From assembly GCA_019117525.1 (NCBI GenBank), contig DWZO01000049.1, forward strand, positions 1 through 60,055: DNA of 60,055 bases, read 5' to 3'. Shown one piece after another: positions 8,207-17,038 of this stretch. This DNA comes from Allocoprobacillus merdigallinarum (GTDB lineage Bacteria > Bacillota_I > Bacilli_A > Erysipelotrichales > Coprobacillaceae). Below the pieces are notes generated by a model, which was given only the letters and a program-made list of their open reading frames with translations, was not told the origin of the DNA and made no database searches. The position numbers and the translations under genes are program-made. Numbering within the stretch: the first letter of the stretch is position 1; each line of letters opens with the position of its first letter.

Positions 8207-8788
8207 CTAAGGAATAATAATTTTTCTTCTCTTTTTATGACAAGTTTTTTCATAGAGTAAAGATTGTATATTCATCTTGATGAGTTCATTACGACGAAAA
8301 GATAATGAATGGATTGTCTGTTTTTGAATATCAAAACAATAAAGTTTTGTGACACAATTGATAAAAAGATAATGATAGAAATCATGAGGAACATCTTTTT
8401 GGATTAAAAATGTTTTTAAGTTTTCTTGAGATAAATTATGACAGTGAGAAAAAATATAAAGTCCATTATGCAAATATCTTTCATACTTTTTACACTTGAT
8501 AAGTTTACGCTCAATAGCATCATCTATTTTTTCAAAAACAAAAGAAATGTTTTGATCATCATGATCAAAGGGTGTCATATCCAATGTTTTATATAAAGGT
8601 TTTTTCATATCAGCAACCGCTTCTTCAGGTGTTAAAGCCTGAGTGACTTCTATGCCATGATGATAAAGAGGAATACGCAAATCAGGACGATCTGATAATA
8701 AGATGTCTTTTTCATCAATATCAAAGAAAGTAGCTAATGTTAATGCAGCATATTTTTCAAAATAATTTTTACTATAAGTTTCACTCAT
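8207..8788 (-). CDS. Hypothetical protein with a nuclease-like PD-(D/E)xK motif
   Basis: A 193-residue protein of unknown family. Near the N-terminus it contains DRPDLRIPLYHHGIEVTQ, a D...(I/V)E-V-T pattern reminiscent of PD-(D/E)xK-fold proteins, although the expected lysine is replaced by T. It is otherwise helical and rich in His/Lys, with a basic tail (KKRRK). An AAGGATGG ribosome site precedes the ATG. It is the upstream gene of a two-gene operon with the P-loop kinase. The nuclease relationship is only a motif resemblance. Confidence 0.7.
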   Translation of the reverse strand: MSETYSKNYFEKYAALTLATFFDIDEKDILLSDRPDLRIPLYHHGIEVTQALTPEEAVADMKKPLYKTLDMTPFDHDDQNISFVFEKIDDAIERKLIKCKKYERYLHNGLYIFSHCHNLSQENLKTFLIQKDVPHDFYHYLFINCVTKLYCFDIQKQTIHSLSFRRNELIKMNIQSLLYEKTCHKKRRKIIIP

Positions 8789-8877
8789 TTGGACACCATC
8801 CTTTCTTTTATTATCTCATAGAATACAGGAAAACTCTAGAATCTATGCTATAATAAAAAAAGATTGGAGATAAAAAT

Positions 8878-9429
8878 ATGTGTGGAAGATATTATTTAAT
8901 TAAAAGGATATATGAAGTTTTAAAGGATATGGAGATGGATGTTGCTTCATCATTACAAGTGACAGGAGATTGTAGGCCTCATCAGATGTTACCAGTCATC
9001 ATTCAAGAAGGAAATCATTGTCAGATAAGAATGATGCAATGGGGCTATACAATCAATTCAAAACTGATTATTAATGCCCGTAGTGAAACGATTTTAGATA
9101 AGACATTATTTCGAGAAGATATTCAAAATCGTCGTTGCCTTATTATAGCGAAAGGATTTTATGAGTGGGATATTCATAAACATCAGATATCTTTTGAACC
9201 AATGGAAGATATTTTATTGATGGAAGGCTGTTATAATAAACAAGGAGAATTTGTTATTCTAACAAAAGAGGCTAATGATGTGATGCAACCTGTTCATTCA
9301 CGTATGCCAGTTATGTTATCACCTCATCAAATCAATAGTTGGTTTGATCAACAAAGCTATCAAAAATATCTTCAGTGTGAAATACCTTTTCATATTGTAT
9401 CAGGCATCTTACAGCAATCTTTATTTTAA
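8878..9429 (+). CDS. SOS response-associated peptidase (SRAP/HMCES-YedK family)
   Basis: A 183-residue protein starting MCGRYY, so that the catalytic Cys2 is exposed after Met removal. The other SRAP residues are present: NARSET, the FYEWD glutamate (E96) and the HSRMP histidine (H140). Family members crosslink to abasic sites in single-stranded DNA and protect them. It is shorter than the usual 200-240 residues, with trimmed loops but an intact active site. A single gene with a GGAGAT ribosome site. Confidence 0.92.
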   Translation: MCGRYYLIKRIYEVLKDMEMDVASSLQVTGDCRPHQMLPVIIQEGNHCQIRMMQWGYTINSKLIINARSETILDKTLFREDIQNRRCLIIAKGFYEWDIHKHQISFEPMEDILLMEGCYNKQGEFVILTKEANDVMQPVHSRMPVMLSPHQINSWFDQQSYQKYLQCEIPFHIVSGILQQSLF

Positions 9430-9489
9430 GCAAATGGATTGCATTTTCATAGCAGAGGTATTATGATGAAACAAAGGAGTGAAGGATAG

Positions 9490-9954
9490 ATGTTAGAAGT
9501 TGGAACAAAGGCCCCAGATTTTACTTTATTAAATCAAAATGGTGAAGAAATATCATTAAGTCAATATCGAGGACAGAAGGTTATTTTATATTTTTATCCA
9601 AAAGATAATACACCTGGATGTACAAAACAGGCTTGTGGATTTGCACAATTATATCCTGATTTTGTCAAAAAAGGAGCTGTTATTTTAGGTGTCAGTAAAG
9701 ACAGTGTCAAATCTCATAAAAAATTTGAAGAAAAATATCAGTTACCATTTACATTGTTATCAGATCCAGACTTAGTAGCTATACAAGCTTATGATGTATG
9801 GAAAGAAAAAAATATGTATGGTAAAAAGGTTATGGGGGTTGTTAGAACAACATATTTGATTAATGAAGAAGGGATTATCGAAAAGGCATATACAAAAGTC
9901 AAGGCTGCTCAAAATCCAAATGATATGTTAGAAGTTTTTAACGCATCTTTATAG
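9490..9954 (+). CDS. bcp: Thioredoxin-dependent thiol peroxidase (Bcp)
   Basis: A 154-residue Bcp/PrxQ peroxiredoxin. The peroxidatic C44 and resolving C49 lie in TPGCTKQACGF, preceded by ILYFYPKDNTPG. It reduces hydrogen peroxide and organic or fatty-acid hydroperoxides using thioredoxin. GGAGTGAAGGAT precedes the ATG. Full length and monocistronic. Confidence 0.95.
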   Translation: MLEVGTKAPDFTLLNQNGEEISLSQYRGQKVILYFYPKDNTPGCTKQACGFAQLYPDFVKKGAVILGVSKDSVKSHKKFEEKYQLPFTLLSDPDLVAIQAYDVWKEKNMYGKKVMGVVRTTYLINEEGIIEKAYTKVKAAQNPNDMLEVFNASL

Positions 9955-10029
9955 ATGTGTTTTTTTGTTATAGACTAGAAACAAGACTTGAATTTCTTTA
10001 TAATAAAGCATATAAGGGGAGGAAGACAA

Positions 10030-10845
10030 ATGATTCGATTAATTGCGACGGATATGGATGGCACTTTTTTAGATTCACAAAAAAAGTTTGATAAATCTTT
10101 TATAGATTTGTTTTATCAAATGAAAGAGAAAAATATAAAGTTTGTTATAGCGAGTGGGAATCAATATTATCGCTTATATCAAAAATTTTTACCTCTTAGT
10201 GATCAGATGTATTTCATTGCTGAAAATGGAAGTTATATTGCGAAAGGAACAACAGAATTGCATTGTGATGTGATTTCATATCAAAAAGTGAAAGAAATGG
10301 TACATATTTTATCACAATACCAACGTATTTTTATCATTTTATGTGGGAGAAAAGGTGCTTATATTTTAAAAGATTATTTTGCATATAAAAATGAAGTTAA
10401 AAAATATTATTGTGCTTATTCATTTATAGATTCTTATGATGAGATTCATGATGATATTATGAAGATTGCCATCTATGATAAAGAACAGCATATTCAAGAT
10501 TTATTAGATGAGATTCGTCAACAGTTACCAGATGGCGTTAAGATTGTTACATCAGGAAATGAATGGATGGATATTCAAAATCAGCACATGCATAAAGGGG
10601 TAGGTATCAAATTTTTACAGGATACATACCAGATCAAATCAGAAGAATGTGCAGCCTTTGGAGATCAAATGAACGATTATGAAATGTTGCAGGAAGTCAA
10701 ATATGCTTATGCCATGTCAAATGCAGTAGAACCTATTAAAAATATTGCTTATGAGGTCATTGGATCAAATGATGAGCAAGCTGTGCTCAAAAAGATTCAT
10801 GATATTTTAAAAGAAACTGAGGAAAAGATGATTTCTGACATATGA
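10030..10845 (+). CDS. Cof-type HAD-IIB phosphatase
   Basis: A 271-residue haloacid dehalogenase family phosphatase. Motif I is ATDMDGTFLDS (D8 nucleophile, D10), motif II VIASGNQ, and the late motif is AAFGDQMNDYEML. These enzymes dephosphorylate sugar phosphates, FMN or related metabolites. GGGGAGG before 10030 marks the start; the longer upstream frame is not supported. Its TGA overlaps the ATG of the small gene at 10842 (ATGA), so the two are translationally coupled. Confidence 0.92.
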   Translation: MIRLIATDMDGTFLDSQKKFDKSFIDLFYQMKEKNIKFVIASGNQYYRLYQKFLPLSDQMYFIAENGSYIAKGTTELHCDVISYQKVKEMVHILSQYQRIFIILCGRKGAYILKDYFAYKNEVKKYYCAYSFIDSYDEIHDDIMKIAIYDKEQHIQDLLDEIRQQLPDGVKIVTSGNEWMDIQNQHMHKGVGIKFLQDTYQIKSEECAAFGDQMNDYEMLQEVKYAYAMSNAVEPIKNIAYEVIGSNDEQAVLKKIHDILKETEEKMISDI

Positions 10846-11018
10846 TGGATGGCAAATTTTGTAGTGAAGCATGGGATTGTGTCAGTCGTTATATTTATGC
10901 TGGACTTCAGGGTGGTTCTATTATGAAAGATTGGATGAGACATGAAAATGAAATGATTGCCTGTTGTAATGATGGGACTAGACCAGTTATTTTTAAAATA
11001 GAAAGAATAGATGAATAA
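10842..11018 (+). CDS. Small hypothetical protein coupled to the Cof gene
   Basis: A 58-residue reading frame whose ATG overlaps the stop codon of the Cof phosphatase gene (ATGA). It contains three close Cys positions (one C near residue 7, one in WDC, then CCND) and a compact alternating pattern ending in VIFKIERIDE, which looks like a folded small domain. A terminator follows at once. I do not recognise the family. The tight coupling and terminator position support a real gene. Confidence 0.6.
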   Translation: MMDGKFCSEAWDCVSRYIYAGLQGGSIMKDWMRHENEMIACCNDGTRPVIFKIERIDE

Positions 11019-11040
11019 GCACGCTGTAGTGCTTATTTTC
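11015..11040 (+). terminator. Intrinsic terminator
   Basis: AATAAGCAC and GTGCTTATT arms around a short loop, followed by TTTC, at the end of the Cof/small-gene operon. Confidence 0.6.
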
Positions 11041-11129
11041 ATAATATGAAAGGGTTTTCAACGATAAATATTTGGTATTTGATTTTGAAAGTATTATAAT
11101 GATAGTAATAGAAAAGGAGGTTGGTTTAT

Positions 11130-11393
11130 ATGTTTAGTCTTTTTGATATTAATCATCATTTACAGAAATTGACTTTAAAAAGAATCAAGCAAATGTGTAC
11201 TTCTAATAAAACTGACATTGATGATCAAAATCTTAAAGTCATTTTGAAAATTATTAAAGATAATCCACATGCTGTAATTGATGAAGATTATCATCCTTTG
11301 TTATTGGTCGAGATTAGTAAAGAAACCAACCTAGAGGTTTCTAACCGATTTAAACCAATATTAGAAAACTATATCATGCATGAAATCAAATAA
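11130..11393 (+). CDS. Small helical protein, DUF2624-like
   Basis: An 87-residue protein that appears all-helical. Its spacing of hydrophobic residues (LTLKRIKQM ... NLKVILKIIKDN ... LLVEISKETNLEVSNRF) resembles the YqfT/DUF2624 family of Firmicutes, though the match is by eye and weak. AAAGGAGG lies 10 bases before the ATG at 11130; an upstream TTG in frame is too close to the ribosome site. Flanked by its own terminator. Function unknown. Confidence 0.65.
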   Translation: MFSLFDINHHLQKLTLKRIKQMCTSNKTDIDDQNLKVILKIIKDNPHAVIDEDYHPLLLVEISKETNLEVSNRFKPILENYIMHEIK

Positions 11394-11395
11394 AT

Positions 11396-11426
11396 GAGCT
11401 CAGAATATGCCTGAGCTTTTTCTTTT
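11396..11426 (+). terminator. Intrinsic terminator
   Basis: AGCTCAG and CTGAGCT with a 7-base loop, then TTTTTCTTTT. Confidence 0.85.
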
Positions 11427-11769
11427 GGTATAAAAATAAGAAAAACCAACATCATACTGATATGGTGATAATATGAAACAAGTCACGTTTATCCTATTTT
11501 AAAAATATGACATTTCTTCAAAGTTATTTTATGCTCAATCATACATTTCTTCAAAATGTTGAATAATTAAGCTATGTATTAATTTAAAAATAATTAGTTA
11601 TATAATAGTTTGATGACTTTCATACGTTTTATTGAAATGAATTAGCAAATTAATCTAAAAGTTTTTATTAATATATCTATATATAAATATGATTAAGCTA
11701 TATAAGTTTTTTGTGAAATGTGAAAAAATATGATAGAATGAATAATCATAGAATAAGGAATGGGCATAT
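11427..11769. other. AT-rich intergenic region before the RpiR regulator
   Basis: About 340 bases with no supported reading frame. It holds the promoter at 11711-11739 and many A/T runs. I see no clear dyad that would mark an RpiR operator. Confidence 0.6.
11711..11739 (+). promoter_or_regulatory. Promoter of the RpiR regulator
   Basis: A TTGTGA -35, a 17-bp spacer and a TAGAAT -10, about 30 bp before the start codon. Confidence 0.5.
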
Positions 11770-12675
11770 ATGTTAATTATTGAGAAACTTCATATGAAAG
11801 ATAATATGAGCGAAAGTGAAGAAAGTATAGCGGATTTTATTTTATCTTTAGGTAAGGATATTAAAAAATATTCAACAAGAAATATCGCAGAATCTACCTA
11901 TACCTCACCAGCAACGATAGTACGATTGTGTAAAAAACTTGATTTTAAGGGCTTTGATGATTTTAAGAAGCAATTTTTAAAAGAGATTGATTATTTGGAT
12001 CATCAATATGGAAAAATAGATGTTAATTTTCCATTTACTCCACAAGATAATATGATGAAAACAGCAAATAAAATATCCCAGTTATATGAGGATACAATAA
12101 AAGATAGTATGCAATTATTGAACCATGATGATTTACAAAAAGCTTTGAAATTAATGAAATATTGTCAATCTATACATATTTTCTCATTTGGAACAGTATT
12201 AAATTTAGCTGAATCATTTCGTGAAAGAATGCTTAAAATTGGCAAAAATGTTATTATTTCAAATAATATGAATTATCAATTATATGAAGCAAATTGTATT
12301 CCTAAAGGAGATATTGCTATTTTAATTTCATATTCTGGCGAAACTGAAAAAATCATTCAAGTAGCAAAAACATGTTTAGAGAAAAAAATACCTATGATTG
12401 TGATTTCATCGTTTGGGGAAAATACTCTATCAAAAATGGCAACATGTAAATTAGCTATGTCTACTAAAGAAAGTTTATTTCAAAATTTAGGTGACTTTAG
12501 TACACATCTATCTGTGCATTTAATATTAGATGTTTTATATAGTACATATTTTTTAATGGATTATGATAAAAATTATGAAATAAAATTAAAGAATACGACA
12601 AATTTAGAAAGTCGTAGACATTCAGATAATCCGATTATTATGGATAATGAAACGATGTTTCAGCAAGATCATTAA
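11770..12675 (+). CDS. MurR/RpiR family transcriptional regulator
   Basis: A 301-residue regulator with an N-terminal HTH_6 domain (residues 1-77; the motif region YSTRNIAESTYTSPATIVRLC is the recognition part) and a SIS sugar-phosphate-binding domain (about residues 125-260, with SYSGETEKI). It senses a phosphosugar and controls nearby catabolic genes. It sits directly upstream of and co-oriented with the phospho-beta-glucosidase, RDD, PTS EIIC and AEC genes, so a phosphorylated beta-glucoside is the likely effector (inference). Confidence 0.9.
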   Translation: MLIIEKLHMKDNMSESEESIADFILSLGKDIKKYSTRNIAESTYTSPATIVRLCKKLDFKGFDDFKKQFLKEIDYLDHQYGKIDVNFPFTPQDNMMKTANKISQLYEDTIKDSMQLLNHDDLQKALKLMKYCQSIHIFSFGTVLNLAESFRERMLKIGKNVIISNNMNYQLYEANCIPKGDIAILISYSGETEKIIQVAKTCLEKKIPMIVISSFGENTLSKMATCKLAMSTKESLFQNLGDFSTHLSVHLILDVLYSTYFLMDYDKNYEIKLKNTTNLESRRHSDNPIIMDNETMFQQDH

Positions 12676-12727
12676 AAAAACAGCTATATAAATAAACAGT
12701 GTTAAAATTGAATTGAGAAGTCTAGAT

Positions 12728-12773
12728 AAAAAACCTCTTTGCAAGTATATTAAAACATGCGAGGAGGTTTTTT
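12728..12773 (+). promoter_or_regulatory. Hairpin that buries the GH1 ribosome site (possible attenuator)
   Basis: The arms AAAAAACCTC (12728-12737) and GAGGTTTTTT (12764-12773) pair perfectly, with further GCA/TGC pairing inside. The right arm contains most of the GGAGG ribosome site of the GH1 gene and ends in a T-run. The structure could act as an intrinsic terminator or block translation unless opened. Confidence 0.55.
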
Positions 12774-12774
12774 T

Positions 12775-14184
12775 ATGAAGATAAGAGACAATTTTTTATG
12801 GGGAGGAGCCACAGCAGCGAATCAGTATGAAGGTGCTTATTTAGAAGATGGAAAAGGTTTAAGCATTGCTGATGTGGAAATGGGAGCCCGTCATGGTGTT
12901 CCAAGAGAAATCCATAGCTATGTTCATGAGGATTGCTATTATCCAAGTCATGAAGGTGTTGATTTCTATCATCATTATAAAGAAGATATTGCTTTATTTG
13001 CAAAAATGGGATTCAAATGTTTTCGTATGTCAATTAATTGGCCAAGAATCTTCCCACATGGTGATGAAAAGACACCTAATGAAAAAGGTTTAGCTTTTTA
13101 TGATCAAGTTTTTGATGAATTACTTAAATATGGTATTCAACCTATCGTCACAATTTCTCATTATGAAACACCATTATATCTTGTACAGAAATATGGTTCA
13201 TGGAGAAATAGAAAGTTGATTGATTTCTTTGAACATTATTGTGATGTTATTTTCCGTAGATATCATCACAAAGTCAAATATTGGATGACTTTTAATGAAA
13301 TCAATGAAACTATGAATCAAAAACAACCTTATCATCAAGCAGGTATTATTTATCAAGATAATGAAAATCCAGCTGATGTAAAAGTACTTGTTTCTCACAA
13401 TATGATGGTAGCAAGTGCAAAAGCAGTTATATTGGCTCATCGTATTGATCCCACTTTAAAAGTAGGATGTATGTTCCAATATCCAACAACATATCCAAAA
13501 ACTTGTCATCCAAATGATATTCTTGCAAGAAGATATCATATGATGCCGAATTTCTATTATGGAGATGTTATGTGTAAAGGCTATTATTCTAATACATGTA
13601 CAGCTCAATTAAAACGTATGGGTGCAACTCTTTCTATGGAAGAAGGAGATAAAGACATCCTAAAGGAAGGAAAAGTTGATTTTATTGCCTTTAGTTATTA
13701 TTTTTCTTCAATTGCTTCAAGTCCTGATGGTAAGGAACTTATTGTTGAACGTTCTAATCCATATCTTCAACGTAATGATTGGGACTGGCCAATCGACCCA
13801 ACCGGACTTAGAGTTGCATTAAATGAGTTGTATGATCGCTATCAATTACCTTTATTCGTTGTTGAAAATGGTTTAGGAGCTATTGATCATATTGAAGAAG
13901 ATGGCTCTATTCAAGATGATTATCGTATTGAATATTTAGCAGGTCATATTGAAGCTTTGAAACAGGCTATTGAAGAAGATGATGTAGATGTGATTGGATA
14001 TACTTGTTGGGGACCTATTGATATTGTTTCAGTAGGAACCGGTGAAATGAGAAAACGTTATGGTTTTATTTATGTTGATAAAGATGATGAAGGAAAAGGA
14101 ACATTAAAACGTTACTTAAAGAAATCTTTTTATTGGTATAAGAAAGTCATTGAAACAAATGGTGTGGATACTAGCCATCAATAA
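12775..14184 (+). CDS. 6-phospho-beta-glucosidase, glycoside hydrolase family 1
   Basis: A 469-residue GH1 enzyme with FLWGGATAANQYEG, acid/base E175 in TFNEIN and nucleophile E364 in VENGLG, plus the GEMRKRYGFIYVD block of phospho-beta-glucosidases. The ATG at 12775 follows GGAGG by 7 bases; an upstream in-frame ATG at 12757 would place the ribosome site inside the gene. It is a close paralogue of the GH1 gene at 135. It heads a run of RDD, PTS EIIC and AEC transporter genes and lies just after the RpiR regulator, pointing to PTS import of a beta-glucoside and cytoplasmic hydrolysis. Confidence 0.95.
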   Translation: MKIRDNFLWGGATAANQYEGAYLEDGKGLSIADVEMGARHGVPREIHSYVHEDCYYPSHEGVDFYHHYKEDIALFAKMGFKCFRMSINWPRIFPHGDEKTPNEKGLAFYDQVFDELLKYGIQPIVTISHYETPLYLVQKYGSWRNRKLIDFFEHYCDVIFRRYHHKVKYWMTFNEINETMNQKQPYHQAGIIYQDNENPADVKVLVSHNMMVASAKAVILAHRIDPTLKVGCMFQYPTTYPKTCHPNDILARRYHMMPNFYYGDVMCKGYYSNTCTAQLKRMGATLSMEEGDKDILKEGKVDFIAFSYYFSSIASSPDGKELIVERSNPYLQRNDWDWPIDPTGLRVALNELYDRYQLPLFVVENGLGAIDHIEEDGSIQDDYRIEYLAGHIEALKQAIEEDDVDVIGYTCWGPIDIVSVGTGEMRKRYGFIYVDKDDEGKGTLKRYLKKSFYWYKKVIETNGVDTSHQ

Positions 14185-14195
14185 GGAAGGATGAA

Positions 14196-14711
14196 ATGAT
14201 GAATAAACAAGTGTCATTATTAAGAAGAGCTATTTCTTTTGTAGTTGATTTATATCTAGGTTCACTATTAGGAACTTTACCTATATCTTTCGCAACATAT
14301 TTCACTATTGGTGAAATGACACAGAATGTTTTTCTGTTAGAAAAAGGATTCGCTATATTTGTGTTGATAATAAGTCTTATTTTATTAATCAGCTATTATG
14401 TAATTATTCCTTGTTATGTACTTAAAGGACAAACGTTGGGAAAGAAACTTATGGATATTTGTATTGTTTATGAACAACACAATTCTTTGATTAAAAGACA
14501 AATATTATTTATGTTAGCATTAACTTCATTTGGTAGTGTTTTAGGTGCTTTATTGAGTATCATGAGTGGATATGACTGTATTGAGATTTTAAGTGATGTG
14601 ACAATGTCAATTTCATTGGTTGCAGTTGTTATGATTTTATTTACAAAGAGTCATTTAGGAATTTATGACAAATTATTCAAAACTTCTATTCAGGAATTAA
14701 AAAAAGTATGA
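14196..14711 (+). CDS. RDD family membrane protein
   Basis: A 171-residue membrane protein with the RDD-domain signature: an R-R-A...D start (LLRRAISFVVDLYLG), a GQTLGKKLMDI motif near residue 90 and four or five hydrophobic spans. RDD proteins are a poorly defined membrane family; some are linked to ion transport. AAGGAAGG precedes two ATGs. It is inserted between the glucosidase and the PTS permease in one operon, an unusual place. No enzymatic role can be inferred. Confidence 0.82.
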   Translation: MMNKQVSLLRRAISFVVDLYLGSLLGTLPISFATYFTIGEMTQNVFLLEKGFAIFVLIISLILLISYYVIIPCYVLKGQTLGKKLMDICIVYEQHNSLIKRQILFMLALTSFGSVLGALLSIMSGYDCIEILSDVTMSISLVAVVMILFTKSHLGIYDKLFKTSIQELKKV

Positions 14712-14726
14712 CAGGGGGAGAAAAAA

Positions 14727-16013
14727 ATGGAACAATTTATGGATAGAATTGGTGATGCAATATCACCAATAGCACAAAAGATGACAGCAAATAGATATTT
14801 AAGTGCTATTAAAGAGGGATTTTTTGGTTCAACACCTATCTTAATTGCTGGTTCAATTTTCCTTTTATTTACAAGTTTACCTTTTAATGGTTATAGTGAT
14901 TGGTTAGCTGCCAATTCAATGATTAATGATTTCTTTTATTTACCTTATCAAGTTAGTTTTAAGCTTTTATCGTTCTTTGTTGTTGTAGGAATGGCAAGAT
15001 CATTAGCAAATTATTATAAAGTTGATAGTAAATTAGCTATAGCTTTATCATTAGCGGGTATCTTTCTTTTAACACCAATTCTTGTTACAGAAGATGGAAT
15101 AAAAGGTTTGCCTTTAGATAATTTTGCAGCACAAGGATTATTTGTTTGTATGATAGCAACTGCTATTAGTGTTGAAATTTATCGTTTCTGTGTTCAAAAA
15201 GGTATTACAATTAAAATGCCTGACTCAGTACCACAAAATGTATCAAATGCTTTTGCAGCAGTCATTCCAGCATTATTTATTCTTTTGATATTTAATGTAT
15301 TGCGTCTAGCATTCTCATTAACTTCATTTGGAAATGCACAGACATTTATTTTCAGTATTTTACAACAACCATTACAATCATTAGGTGGATCATTACCAGC
15401 GACTATTTTAGTTTTATTTATTGAAGCGGTAATTTGGTGTTTTGGTATTCATGGTTCAAGTATTGTTTCATCTGTTATGAATCCAATATGGTATGCATTA
15501 TCTGCTGAAAACTTAGCTGCATTTGAAGCTGGAACTGCTTTACCACATATTGTCAATTATCAGTTTATCTCATTCTTTGTTAAATTAGGTGGTGTAGGAG
15601 CAACTTTAAGTTTAACTCTTCTATGTTTATTTAAGACAAAATCAAATCAATACAAAGCATTAGGAAAATTAGGAATTTGGTCATCTCTTTTCAATATTAA
15701 TGAGCCTATTATATTTGGATTCCCAATTGTATTAAATCCAATGATGATGATTCCATTTGTCTTATCAAATGTTATAGTTGGAGTTTTAACTTATGGAGCA
15801 ATTGCTTTTGGTTTGGTTCCTTATATCAATGGTATGAATCTTCCTTATACCATCCCAGCTGTTATTTCAGGATTTATGATTTGTGGTTGGAGAGGGGCAG
15901 TTTTACAAATTGTCTTATTGATTGTGACAGGACTCATTTATTATCCGTTTTTTAAGGCGCAAGATAAACAAGCTTGTTTAGAAGAAGAGCAAAGAAAAGC
16001 TTTAGAAAAATAA
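14727..16013 (+). CDS. PTS sugar transporter EIIC, lactose/cellobiose family
   Basis: A 428-residue EIIC permease of the Lac family. It begins with the typical ISPIAQKMTANRYLSAIKEG amphipathic start, has about ten membrane spans, and contains the conserved GIHGSSIVSS and NINEPIIFGFPIVLNP segments that line the sugar site. It transports and phosphorylates cellobiose or an aryl-beta-glucoside using EIIA and EIIB, which are not encoded in this operon or window and must come from elsewhere. The neighbouring GH1 would cleave the product. Confidence 0.95.
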   Translation: MEQFMDRIGDAISPIAQKMTANRYLSAIKEGFFGSTPILIAGSIFLLFTSLPFNGYSDWLAANSMINDFFYLPYQVSFKLLSFFVVVGMARSLANYYKVDSKLAIALSLAGIFLLTPILVTEDGIKGLPLDNFAAQGLFVCMIATAISVEIYRFCVQKGITIKMPDSVPQNVSNAFAAVIPALFILLIFNVLRLAFSLTSFGNAQTFIFSILQQPLQSLGGSLPATILVLFIEAVIWCFGIHGSSIVSSVMNPIWYALSAENLAAFEAGTALPHIVNYQFISFFVKLGGVGATLSLTLLCLFKTKSNQYKALGKLGIWSSLFNINEPIIFGFPIVLNPMMMIPFVLSNVIVGVLTYGAIAFGLVPYINGMNLPYTIPAVISGFMICGWRGAVLQIVLLIVTGLIYYPFFKAQDKQACLEEEQRKALEK

Positions 16014-16026
16014 GTGGGGATTCATT

Positions 16027-16938
16027 ATGAACATTATGATTATTGTTAATCAGATGATTCAATTATTTATTATGATTATGATTGGATATGGAATGGGAAA
16101 GACAAGTCTTTTCCATTCTGATTTTAATCAAAGATTGACTCAATTTGTTTTAAATCTAACAATGCCTTGTATGATTATTGCATCTGTTATGTCATCAACC
16201 ACGACATCTCTTGCATTATCTGATATTGTGAAAGCAACTTTTATTCTTGTTATTATATTACCTATTGTTTCTAATTTATGCATTCGTTTTTTGCCAATAT
16301 CTCATAAAGGATTATATATGTTTATGATGATGTTTCCAAATGTTGGGTTTATGGGTTTCCCATTAATGAAAGCTATTTTTGGCAATGAATCTATCTTAAG
16401 TACAGCAGTTATCAATATGGGTTTTAATTTATCTTTATTTACTTTAGGTGTTTGGGTAATGAATTATGATCAAATGGAGAAAACAAAGTTTAAAATAAGG
16501 GACTTATTTTCACCAGGTGTAATCGCTTCATTGGTAGCACTATTGATTTATGCAATGAATGTATCATTTCCTCAAGTAGTGAGTAACCCTATTTCTTTAA
16601 TAGGGGATATGACGACACCATTAGCTATGTTGATTATTGGAGCAACATTATCACAATATAAAATGAAAGACGTTTTCTTGGATTTTAAAGTTTATCTTTT
16701 TGTATTGATTATAGATCTTGTGATACCAATTTTATTTTATCCGCTTATTCAAATATTTATCAATGATGCAATGATTCAAGGGATATCATTGATTATTTTA
16801 GCAATGCCTGTTGCTAATGGAGCGGTACTGTTTGCTAAAAATTATAATCAAGATGAGTTTTTAGCAGCCAAAACAGTTTTTATATCGACGCTTATGTCAA
16901 TCATAACAATACCAATACTTGTTTATTTATTATTGTAG
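16027..16938 (+). CDS. AEC family transporter
   Basis: A 303-residue protein with about nine or ten spans and the auxin-efflux-carrier layout: an N-terminal inverted half, the LTMPCMIIASVM and FPNVGFMGFPLM motifs and a second half with GDMTTPLAMLIIGATL. Bacterial members export or import small organic acids. It is the last gene of the beta-glucoside operon and may export an aglycone or fermentation acid (inference). GGGGA precedes the ATG. Confidence 0.9.
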   Translation: MNIMIIVNQMIQLFIMIMIGYGMGKTSLFHSDFNQRLTQFVLNLTMPCMIIASVMSSTTTSLALSDIVKATFILVIILPIVSNLCIRFLPISHKGLYMFMMMFPNVGFMGFPLMKAIFGNESILSTAVINMGFNLSLFTLGVWVMNYDQMEKTKFKIRDLFSPGVIASLVALLIYAMNVSFPQVVSNPISLIGDMTTPLAMLIIGATLSQYKMKDVFLDFKVYLFVLIIDLVIPILFYPLIQIFINDAMIQGISLIILAMPVANGAVLFAKNYNQDEFLAAKTVFISTLMSIITIPILVYLLL

Positions 16939-16967
16939 AGGGCAAAAATTTGAGCTCTCTTTTTTTA
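16937..16967 (+). terminator. Intrinsic terminator
   Basis: AGAGGGC pairs with GCTCTCT (one G-T wobble), followed by a T-run, overlapping the end of the AEC gene. Confidence 0.6.
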
Positions 16968-17038
16968 GAAAATCTTTCATAATTTTTTTCATTATTATTC
17001 ATTTTAATATGTATAGTGAAGATAGGAAAGGTGATCAT

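Noticed and set aside
12757..12774. Upstream ATG start for the second GH1 gene
   Set aside because: It would place the ribosome site inside the coding region; the ATG at 12775 aligns with the GH1 paralogue start.
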